60,000 nt of DNA, taken from the NCBI RefSeq assembly GCF_963678635.1, contig NC_087067.1:36900686-36960685 (forward strand), written 5' to 3'. This document shows positions 34,600 to 45,400 of this stretch, one piece after another. The notes beneath the pieces were generated by a model. It searched no databases. It saw only the letters and a list, made by a program, of their open reading frames with translations, and was not told where the DNA came from. Source of the stretch: Symsagittifera roscoffensis (Eukaryota > Xenacoelomorpha > Acoela > Convolutidae). The number at the start of each line of letters is the position of its first letter. Positions within the stretch are counted from its first letter, which is position 1. A program made the translations under genes and the position numbers.

Positions 34600-35717
34600 C
34601 CGAGTACTCAAAAGATTACCGGAAAAGTTGGAGACAAACATCTGGTATTTAGATGATGGAAATTTAACCGACGACTATAAGGTTGTACTCTGGGAACTTA
34701 AAAACATTCTGTATTCGGAAAAAATATACGGCCTGAGCTTGAACACTGAAAAAAGGGAACTTTGTTTTTTTGGGACCGACTACGAGTACACATGCCAAAA
34801 CTCCTATGATTTTCGCGTACGAGCCCTTGATTTTTGCAAAATGATTTTTTGGAACGTTACGACAAATTGATAAAAAAAATTTGTATCCAAGTTGTAAATT
34901 TGTAAATTTGCAATGTGAAAATGCATGATAACCAGTTTTTACACGCAGTTCTCCCGGAAGCCAATGGTGGCTCGGGTGTTTCTTTCGCTCGACTTCTAGC
35001 TTTACCTGCTTTCTTAGCCACAGCAGTTGGTTCAAAAAATGCCTGAAGCGAAATTTTTGGTTTGAAAGTCGTTGGTATGAAGTTCGAAAATTTGAAATGG
35101 CTTCGGAAAACGAAATCCAAGAAACTTGGACAGAGCTTGTTATGGATAGCAAAATTATAGACTTGATTTTACGACTCGAACCTAAAACGATTCAACGCGT
35201 TCCAAGATAGATTTGGCTCCCAATGGTTCAATGTCATCTAGAAAAATTAAGGTTAAAACTGTTGAATCAAAAACTCAGAAGTTTGATAGGATTTTGATTA
35301 GGCTCAAAAATATGCAAACGGCATAAATGCGTGTGCGGAAAATACATTACCGAAGATGGTTAGCACCTTCTTACTTGCTTCAAAAGTGCAGGGAAATTCT
35401 CTAGGCATTCAAACGTGATTTCCCTTATAAAGCAGAGTTTATCTTTCACTCACATTCCGTCTGTTTTAGAACCACGACACCTCTATAGGACCGATCAGAA
35501 GCGACCAGACGGTTTGACGCTCAATCCGTGGGCTGTAGCTAAGCAGCTCTTAAGGGATGTAACGGTAGTAGACTCCTTAGCTCCTTGTAGGATTAGTGCC
35601 GGGTGTATTTGTAACCCTGGTACGGCTGCCGCTGAAGCGAAAGAGCGAAAAAATGAGAAGTATAAAGATCTAGTAGATGTTGGGTATCTTTTTAAACCGC
35701 TAGCTTTTGAGATTTAA
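34600..35717 (+). pseudogene. Decayed retroelement: RT catalytic block and C-terminal domain
   Basis: The frame at 34628-34870 holds NIWYLDDGNL followed by LNTEKRELCFFG, the RT catalytic block (YLDD) and the downstream LN-x-x-K-C-E-L-type motif of a non-LTR reverse transcriptase family. At 35320-35717 the reading CVCGKY...CFKSAG...RHS (with a stop), then EPRHLYRTDQKRPDGLTLNP, then DVTVVDSLAP and AAAEAKERKNEKYKDL, is the characteristic C-terminal domain that accompanies such RTs in many animal genomes. Between them the frame is broken. This is a non-functional fragment in the orientation opposite to the LINE remnant at 32016-34290. Confidence 0.75.
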
Positions 35718-36123
35718 GGCGCGGCCGGCCCGAGCACAGAAATTTTTTTGAGCAAACTTTGTAAGAACCTAAGCATATGCAATGAGGAACCCAGAGTAGG
35801 CAGCTTTTCAAAACAGAGAATCTCCCTGACAAGACAGATTGCGAACGCCGCTTGCGTGCTCGGAGCACTAAATGACAAAACAACTGAACGAAATTTATTT
35901 GTAGCACAATTATTTTTGTATATTATACTTTCTCGTGTCGAGTTGCGTGTTCTTATTGCAGAAACGTAACACGTATCGAGTTTAATTGTAAGGACATCAA
36001 CACATCATCTCCTTTTTATCATTATCACTTCCTTGTCTAGAAATTTCAAAGGGTTTTGACTGGAATATGCGATAAAGGGATTACTGACTGTAACCTCGGT
36101 TATTATGATACTTTTGACCTACC

Positions 36124-36179
36124 AATCAGAATCGAGACAAGGGAGAAATGAAATTCATTTCGTTGTCTCGATTCTGATT
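36124..36179 (+). repeat. Near-perfect 56-nt hairpin upstream of the DNAJC11-like gene
   Basis: AATCAGAATCGAGACAA (36124-36140) is followed 22 bases later by its exact reverse complement TTGTCTCGATTCTGATT (36163-36179). Inside, GAAATGAA and TTCATTTC form a second, almost loopless stem. Total 56 bases with at most a few unpaired. It could be a tiny MITE, a small-RNA precursor or a structural element. It lies 260 bases upstream of the first recognised coding exon. Confidence 0.8.
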
Positions 36180-36438
36180 AGTTAATACAGTGTCTGAATA
36201 CGCGGCTGACTAAATACTGCTACGTAACCATAAATAACAAAGTTAATGTGTGACCTGTGACTGGAATTTTATACCGCATACAATGCTGCATACAGTTGAT
36301 TATACCGCATGAGAAATCCGAAAAGTGCTTTGTGGGCTTTCATTGTGGCAGGATTAGCTCTTGACTGTCATAGATGCGTACTGTTTCGAAGTTTCTTTTT
36401 TTACGATGCAATCAATATCGTCGATTTCAGGTTTTCGC

Positions 36439-36489
36439 ATGGAAGTAGAACCTGGGAATTACTATGCTGTACTTAACGTATCTCCTGAT
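36439..36489 (+). CDS. DNAJC11-like gene, exon 1 (start of the J domain)
   Basis: The exon encodes MEVEPGNYYAVLNVSPD, the N-terminus and start of a J domain (the NYYAVLNV stretch corresponds to the first J-domain helix of DNAJC11). It ends in phase 0 at a clear donor GAT|GTAAGT. Eight bases before the ATG there is TTTCAG, a good splice acceptor (36425-36430), so the 5' UTR either has an intron or is added by spliced-leader trans-splicing. Intron 1 is about 17.8 kb and is filled with transposons. Confidence 0.7.
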
Positions 36490-39400
36490 GTAAGTAGGCG
36501 AAGACCAAAACATTGTTGAACATCGTATGCGTTTAGAATGTTGTGTACCTCAGTGTTTAGTCTAGATTGATACAGTTTTCTTCGTTACAGAGTTCTGTTC
36601 ACAGAGTCGCTTAAACTCGTCACGAGTTAGAGTTTTTGTGATTCATTCTCATCATAGCACCCTCAGTAAATTATAGCCCACGAGTGAAAAAAATGGGATA
36701 AAAAATTTCTATTTTTGTATGAATGTATTTTTGTTGGTTAAACTTTGCATGGATATACTTCTGTAATCAAAGCCTAAAGATTGTTTTAAAGTCAATTAGA
36801 AATTGACAACTACTTTCTTTCTCATCAATGTGAAAAACAAGATAATGAAACTTGTTTATCTCGGAGAAAAAATTGACAAATGGAGAGCTAATATTGTTGT
36901 GGCTATTATTGTTCCGACCACTTGGAAAATGGGGAGGAACTTTTTTTATTCGGGTGTGGTTTAGTTTTATCTTTTTTGAAAAGTCGATGAACATAGTTCA
37001 GTTCAGACTATTATATGTGCCGATGATTTTTTTTTTCGTTTTTTTTAAAGAAAAAGTCTTAAAATTTGTACTAGCTCAAATTTATTTTTTCACGGTTCAA
37101 CTTATGATTTCTTTTTAAGTTTAGTTAATTTCCTTTAATTACACTTGCGATCAGCATAGTATGTTTTAACGAACCTTCTTTTTTTCTAACCTAACTAGCA
37201 AATAAAAGTGTTCTTTAAAAGTATTCACTTATTTGAAAATTTCACTAGAGCATTGGACATTGCATAACATCTGTTCTCTGATTTATTTGTTGTGGCTAGT
37301 GTTTGATTTTTTCTAAGCGTCCGTGGCTGAATGGTGTATGAGAGGCTCATAATCTCTAGGTCGCAGATCGAATTCGAGACGTTACCGAATTTTTACTCAT
37401 TTTCTACTTCGAGGCTTATTTATATTTTTTCTTATCCCACTTTATACAGCTGCTCTTTGTCGTGTTCTCGCTAGTGTTTGTGAAGCGCAGCTCCAACCCT
37501 GTCAATATTTAAGAAATGATGAACTTAGTTTAAACTTATAAAGGTCGTGATGATTGTTTTGCGTTCAAGAAAAGTCTTTAAACGCTCTAATAAGTCAATT
37601 GAAATTAATTTGTTAAAAATAGGCTTATTTATTATTTAGTATGCACTACTAATGCATTTATTGTCCGTTTTCCCCTGTGTGGAGGGGTTGGACATCCGCA
37701 AACTGTGTAAGCAATGTTTTATTTGGATAGCTTGACAAATTCTAGCATTCAGATGAGGGCATTCTGAATAGCTTTGTTGTTGTTGTTATTGCTCCGTGGA
37801 CTACTCTGAGAATATCTCCGCGAGTTCTTCTACGACTAGTAGGGAATTTTTCCACAAATCTTCGATGGTAGCAGATATTGGGTTGGCCGGGCAGTTGAAC
37901 AGATGATGGCAGTCTTCGATGCTGGAGTTGCATTTGCTGCAGAGCTCTGATTCAATGTCCGGTTGTAATCGGTGTCTGGTTTCGGCTAGTTTCCATGAGA
38001 AACCTGATCTAAGCTGACACAAAGTTCTTCTGTCGTAACGGCTAAGTTCTTCTTCGCCTTTCGATATCTCAGGAGGGGGTCTTTTTAAGACTCTGTTCTG
38101 CTGGCTTTTGGCTCTCTCTTCGGCGACTGCATGTGTGTGTAGCTGTTTCAGTGTCTGTTCAAGATCGTCTGTTAGAAAACTAGCGACTTCTTCACTTGAA
38201 CTGGCATGCAATGTCATCTTCTTGTCTCTGTCGGTACTCTGTTGCTCAAACGTCCAGAGGTGATTGCAGGGGGGGGGGGTATCTAGGTGGTGGTGGCCGG
38301 CTACTTTAAGCATCTTGCATTCATTATGTAGATGGTCTATTGATGTAAGGCGAATGGCTCCAGTGGCTATCCGTAAAGCAGTGTTCTGAATCGTTTGTAG
38401 TTTCTGTTGGCTAGTTTTACTGATTATCGGTGTCCAAGCAGGCGAGGCGTAGTCCATACATGATCTTCCGATGGCACGATAGGTTATCAGTTGTGTTTCT
38501 TCATCTTGCCCCCAGTCAAGTCCTGAAAGCGCACGGAGTGCGTTGTTTCTTCTGGCTACTTTCTTGCAGACGTTGGCTGTGTGTTGTCCGAAGGTCAGCA
38601 TGGTGTCGTATGTCACTCCCAGTAGTTTCGGTGTCTTTTCAAGCTTCAGCTGGGAGTTGAACATAGCAACTGGCGGGTGCGTCCTGGCTTGGCGAGGGTC
38701 AGGCGTGAAAAGAGTGACTGTTGTCTTCTCGAGGGACACTATTAGTCCGTTGTTTTCCAAGAAGTCGTTTAGTCGAGAGAGGTAAGACGATATCTTTTCA
38801 CTGGCGAGGTCAATGTTGTTCTTGGTGATGTAAACAATCATGTCGTCGGCGTAGGTCTTCAGTCGTGTCGGGTGGTCTGGAACAGGCATTTTGCTCATGA
38901 TGAAATTGAACAAGCAAGGGGAGATGCACGAGCCTTGCGGCACTCCCGTGTGGACAATCTTGGCGTTGGAGGTCGCATCTCTGAACAAGGTGCGGGCCAT
39001 TCTACCTCGGAGGTAGACAGCGAGTCACAGCGGGGTTAAGAGTGGACTGGAGCAAGTGTCTCAGAAGCTTGTCTATATTGACGCGATCAAAAGCTTGGCT
39101 GAGGTCCACGGCTGCCAGAACAGTCCTGTCGGGCGGTCTTTTCTTGTTGAAGCCTGTGGCGATATCATGGGTCAAGTGGCAGAGCGATGTCGTGGTAGAA
39201 TGCTTCGCCCGAAATCCATGTTGGTGAGCGGCGAGAGGGAGCGAAGAGAGGTCTTTTGCTAGGAGCTTCTCCACGATTTTCGCAACTGGAGAAATTAGCG
39301 AGACGGGTCTGTAACTTTTGCTCTCGTTAGGTTGTTTCCCGGGTTTGAGAAGCGGGATTATCGTGGATGCTTTCCAAATTGATGGAATGTGATTGGTAGC

Positions 39401-42400
39401 AAACGAGAGGTTGACGATGGCTGTGAGGCCGGAGAGGGCTGCAGGTCCGAGGTTTTTCAAGTATTGGATGCAGAGTTCATCAGGTCCAAAAGCTTTGGAG
39501 TTGCTGCTTGACTTGATTCCTTGACTTTGGAGTTGAGCCTTCCTGACTTGATTCTCCGAAAACTGCATAGTGTTGTGTTCCAGTTTCTGAAGTTTCCTGT
39601 TGAGAATTCTTGTCTCTTTGTCAGTCTTATGACGCACTATTGTGGTGAATTGCTTGTTGAACTCAGTCGCTAGAGCTTTCGGCTTGTGGTAAGCCCGGCC
39701 TTTGAATCGGACGGCTGCATTTGGTGGTGCTGCTGCAGCTCGGCCGTCTAGCTGTTTGATGGTTTTCCAGATCTTAGTGTTCGGAGTTCTTCTGTCAAGG
39801 GAAGAGGCGAATTCTCTCCATTTGTCGCGTTTCTCCAAGCGAATCCTGTTCTCGATGTCCTTGTTCAGCGAAGACAGATGTTCGCGTTCTTCTCCTGAGG
39901 AGTTGTCGTGAAGAGAAGCGCGGAGGTAGTCGCGATCTTCCATGAGTTGAGTGATTTCTCTGGTCAGCCCAGGAATTGCTGCAGGGCGACGGCCACAAGG
40001 GATGTTGGAACGAGCTGCAGAAATGATTGCGCTTCTGAACTCTTTTTCAGCTTTGCAGACATCGGCATTGTGGTCAAGAGTAGTCATCTCGGCGGTGGCT
40101 GACTCCAGTGCGTCGGCGTACTTGCTCCAGTCTGCCTTCCGCAGATTCATGATGCTCTTCTTCTGCGTCTTGACTGTTTGAAGCTTGTGTTGCAGGTCAA
40201 TCACAATCGGGAGGTGGTCCGAGATCAGTTGTTTCTTGATCTGCCCGCTGATGCGGGGAGAGATGTCGCTCGTGGCTGCGGAGACATCGGGTGAAGACTC
40301 GGGCCCTCCTGGTGGAGCACGGGTGTTGCCATAAGAGTTCAGGACTATGAACTGGCTGTCTTCCATTGCGCTGGCCAGCTGTGTGCCTCTGGTGTCTTCG
40401 CTGCAGCCCGACTGCCAGGAAGGGTGATGAGAATTCAGGTCTCCGACTAGCAGGGTTTTCTTGTTATCAGATAGTAGTGCGTTGAAGTCGGGAGAGTACC
40501 CGCTGGAGCAGCTGCTGGTGGGAGGAATGTAGGCATTGATCAGGGTAATTTCTTCGTTCTGGAGAAAAAGCTTGATTCTCTGCGATTCAAGGTGACGGTC
40601 TTCAGTGTCTTTGAGCGTGGTGTAGTTTACAGAGTTCTTCACCACCAAGAGGAGGCCACCCCCTTGTTTGCCGCTTCTGGGCTTGTGTAGCACTGAGAAA
40701 CCCGGGACTTTCAGCTTTTCGGAGCTGGTGACTTTGCTTTCTTGTATCGCTGCAACGTGGATGTTCAGTGTGTCTAAGAAGTGCGTGAGCTCTGACCACT
40801 TATTTCCGATGCCATTGCAGTTCCATTGCAAGACGCGAAGTTTGTCCGGTGCTCTCTCGGGAATGGTGACTGGGTTGTTGTTGTGTACAGTGGAAGGGCA
40901 GATCCAGGACCGGTTGTAGTCTCTTGCAGTTTGGCCACTGGAGCATTCTTCGTGAACCCATCTTCGGGACTTGTTGCACTGGAAACTGTACTGGTTGCTG
41001 TAAGATACTTGTTGCGAGCAAACACAGCAGGGGTATCTTGGGCCAGGGTTGCTTGAGATGTCTCCGCAGAGTAGGAGGAGGGATAGAAGAAGAAGAGAGA
41101 TCGCCAGGTTCTTGCGGACTTCACCAGGCGGCGTAGTCAAGCCCGCGGGGAAAAACCCGAGTAGTCTTTGTGAGAGAGTTGCGTGAACGCATTGTAGCAG
41201 TTTGCGGTCGGCTGTTGTCGATCGGCAGGGCCACCTCGAGCAGGCTGCATTTATCGGCCCCTCTGAATAGCTTTCAACATATTCAATGGAAGAAAAAACG
41301 TTTTTACATGCCATTCGATCACGGCAGTCTGCGTGTTTGAGGCTTTAAGTATCCAGGTCTCGTTTCACACAATCGATCCAGCTTTTTTCATTTCTTTCAG
41401 CTGATTTTTTCCTCGGACTGAAACGCGGTCTGTTAATTTAAGCGCATGATAAGTTTCTCTTCGCTGAACATGGCCAAATTGTAGCCGTGACCGCCTATGT
41501 AGTTTGTCCAGATCAACATGTGTCATTTTAATTACTGCTTCACTGGTTACTCTGTCTTCATAAAATCTGTGGCCAGATTTCAGAGCAGTACATCATAATT
41601 GACCTGAGACAAGCTACATAGATATGACACCTTGTAATCAAGGCAATATCCTGATTCAGTAATTTGCCGCCATTTCGTCCAGAAAGCTGCTATTCTGACC
41701 GATGATGCACGTATTGCGTCCTTTTCACCATAAATTGTGTCTTCCAGATACAGCGTTCAGGGTTTGGCAGCGTCCAGGGTTTCTGATTGATTGATCCGTA
41801 GGTAAGGGAACGATAATTTTATCTTGGACAAAAGTAATTACTATTGTTATAAGGTTTTTTCCTCTGAGTACTTTTTTGTGCACTCATTGATGACAAGAAT
41901 TGCAGCGTTTTGAATTGGTGCCGACTTCCTTTAAACAAGGGCATGGAAATTTTCCGGTATTTTGAGGAATGCACTTTTGGCTTGAAATCAAATGCTTTGC
42001 CTTATCCAAGTTAACTTCTAAAACTCGTGTTTGTAAAGACTTGATCCAAGCTTCTCAATAGACTAGGATTCTGTTTCAGCTAATATCACAAGGTCATCTG
42101 GTCACAGCATATCCCAGGGTACTGTTGAGCGACACTGGCTCTTAGCCTCTTCCATTATTATTATTATTAATAACAATGAGCTAAGAGGTGGTCCTTGATG
42201 CACGCCTACTTTAATTTTGAAGTAATTACTGCCTCCCTGAGGCCGGCGAGCTGTTTTTGGACTCGGTGTACAGACGCATTATCAGTCGTAACAGATTTTC
42301 AGGAACTCTTTCGCCTCAGAGCCGATGAGTTAATTTAATAGAAAAAGTGTCAATCCTAAACTAATCTAGAACTTCAAAGAGCTGTAAGGGAAACTGTTTT

Positions 42401-45400
42401 TTAAAAAGCATTTTTTTGAAAGATTTTTTTTCAAAAAGTAAGTCCTTTTTTCTCTTTTCTTGCGTCCATTGACTCTTTTCCAACTGTCTGTTGGCTATGT
42501 TTTTGTTTTCTACGGAAAATCAGTTTTCCCAAATTATCATCGGAGTGCTATATCATATTAAAGCTCTTCCTGTCGTGATTGGATTTCCAAAAAAATTTCC
42601 CTATGTTTGAGGTTTTTTATTTTTTGTCTAATTTCGAGCCAGTAAAGCAAGTGAGCAGTCTTACAACAGACTAATTACACCATCCAGCTTGTGAACGTAA
42701 TGTATTAGTACGAAGCTTCTTTTTCCAACGTAACTAGCAAATAAAAGTACGGATTCAGTGGCACTTTTGCTATAAGTTTTATTTGGTGTCCGTTTTGGTC
42801 TGTAGCATAGGAAATTTCTTAGCTTCTGTTCTCAGTTTCATTTGTTGATAGTTTTTGTTGATCGTTAAGCTTCCGTGGCTGAATGGTTAATCCTTGAAAA
42901 TCATAAAATCTAGGCCGCAGGATCGAATCCGACATTTAGATGATTTTTTTTTACTAATTCGGGGCTTGTGTCTGCTTTTTCGTATTTCTCTTTATAGAGC
43001 TGCTTTTTGTCGTCTTGTCAGTGTTTGCAAAGCCCGGCTTACCTCCGTGTTTAATAGCTTAACAGCTTATATTAGCTTAAATTAAGCCAAAAAACTTAGT
43101 TTTACCCGAGTAAAGTTTTTTTTTTAGTATTTGAACGCCTTTCGAAGTTATCAAATTGGAAAAAAAAATTAATTTTTTTTTGAAAAAAAAACATTGTAGA
43201 GCTACTTTTTGCCGTTCTCTAATTTGTGTTTGCGAATTGCTGCTCCGAGTGTGTAAAGGTCAATAAAAGCCCTATAAGAGTTTATAATTGTTTTGCGTTT
43301 AGCTCAACTTTAAAAGTTGAACTAAAGTACTAAGGGTTTCTCTGTGGTTTTTCTATTAAAAAAAAACTCATCCTTTTTCTGGCCGACTTTAAGGGTTTTA
43401 CTAATTCGTTTATCTAAAAAAATCACTGAGTTTTGATAATGTCAAAAATGTTTACGGAAAATGAAATCATTTTTTAATGCAAACAACAAAAGCATATAAG
43501 CCCTTTTTTTGAGATTTTAGTGTTTTTAGTCGCCGATTTCGAACAATTTGCTAACTTACGTAAAACATAATGAGCTGTCGACAAAGGCGTATTTCTGTCA
43601 AACTTAACTCGCTTATTTAAGTGCTCCATTCAGTAGTTTTAGCCTCATCTTCAGCACGTGTTTTTGACCGCTTTATTAGAGCGCCTGGTATTCACTTTGA
43701 AATGAAATGTAAACTGTTATGCAGTTGCGCCAGTCAGGGTTTCATTATTATGTATATTTGATAATTCTGTGGATCGAATCCAGTAGTTAGCTATTTGTTT
43801 ATAAAGCTTATTAAGAGTAATGAACCTAGTGAAGACTCCTATATATGTCTCCGTTGTTTTTTAGGAATGCTCTAATAACTACAGATGCGCATTCCTGGTT
43901 TCATGACAAATTATCCCTCACCTTTTTATCTCCGGCGAAGTTATCCCAGTCAAAAATAAACCCGAAGTAAAAATATCCCTGGACAAAGTAGCCCGCGCAA
44001 TTTAAAATATCCCATCTGAGGAATCGAACCAATTAAAATATCGCAATAGATTTATCAAAGGAATTAAAAGCAAGATTCCGAAATTAAACAGACTGATACT
44101 AACTTTTAAAAAAAGCGTGAAAACTTCAACGCGCGTTTTATATCTACTAGTTTTTTGAACTATCAAGGTATAAAGTTATGACTTTTCAAGCTCACTTGGC
44201 ATTATGGTTTACGAATATGACTCTTGGTCAAAAGATCAAACGATCAATTCACTGTGTATCAAAAGTTTTAGTTCGAAATCGATAAAAATTGTCTTCAAAA
44301 CCCCTAAATCCCCCTGTACTGGGTAACCAGCATGGGGGGCGGGGTGAGGGAAAAAGCAAAATAATTGTTGTAGTGGCCTCTATCACCTCTACGATGGCTA
44401 TAAAGCCAAAAACTTTATGATTTGTTTGAAAATCAATTAAATTTGCATCAAATTACCGACAATTTGAGAAAACTATGCCGACAATTTGATAAAATGAAAT
44501 CTAGGAGAGAGTTGAATTAGCCAGAGCTTAAGCATAATTTACTATATCTGAGTTTTTGTATCTGAGTTAGTTATCATTCGGACTTTTTCATTGAGTTCTC
44601 GGTACTTTTTACGGGTTTGATTGGTGGTACCGCTGGTTGCCTTCAGAAACGTTTGAATTGAGGGGTGGCTGCCCTGGAAAAGCGACGTAACGCAGTTATG
44701 CCAGCCTTCAACTGCATTGGTTGTTCGAATGAGACCAGCCTCCGCGTTGTCGTAATGCTTCATAGAGCTGGGGGAAACCAAGGATCACGCTATTGTCGAC
44801 CAATTGTTTCTCCTTTAAAATAAATATGATGTAAGGATTTCTGTTGGAATGTCGAACTGATCGCCTGTTTGGCAAATTTCGTCTATGACAAAAGTAAACG
44901 CAGATTCGACATCTGAGAGAGGAACGAAGCTTAAAGCTGGAATCATTTTTAGGTTAAGGCTATCTTACCATTGTTTTCATAGGTTTTTTCAGACCTAACT
45001 CTGAAAGCTTGCGATGGAAGATTTGGCATAAATGAAAGTAGCAGCCTTTGATTTTATACAGGGACAGTTTTATACAGGGACGAAAACGCATTCAAGGCAG
45101 CTTGTTCGAAGTCAATGAGAATTTTTTCGGGTACGATGTCTCCAATTAGGCTAATCAGGGAAACCTGTTGTAAGTGGGCTCCTTTTTGTTGCTGAGCAAA
45201 ACGTAAACATAGGGGGGGATAAAAGCCGCCAATCTGGAGATACACTGTGTACAATTGATAAAATTGAGACGCACATATCTTAAAAGTTTCATCACAAAGC
45301 CGAACTTTGCTATGAACGCGAAGAGCATTTAGTTTTTCCATATCCCCGAGAATAAGGAATTGTTTACAGTCTTCTTTTCCGCCATCATTTAGACAAAATT

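Noticed and set aside
38430-41136. Plus-strand frames across the LINE (for example 38430-38660, 39702-39911, 40668-40919)
   Set aside because: They are shadows of the minus-strand LINE coding region, and the same shadows recur in the duplicated unit.
42868-42937. Functional tRNA-Met gene
   Set aside because: The acceptor stem pairs poorly and the module sits inside a multicopy repeat; called a tRNA-like repeat part instead.
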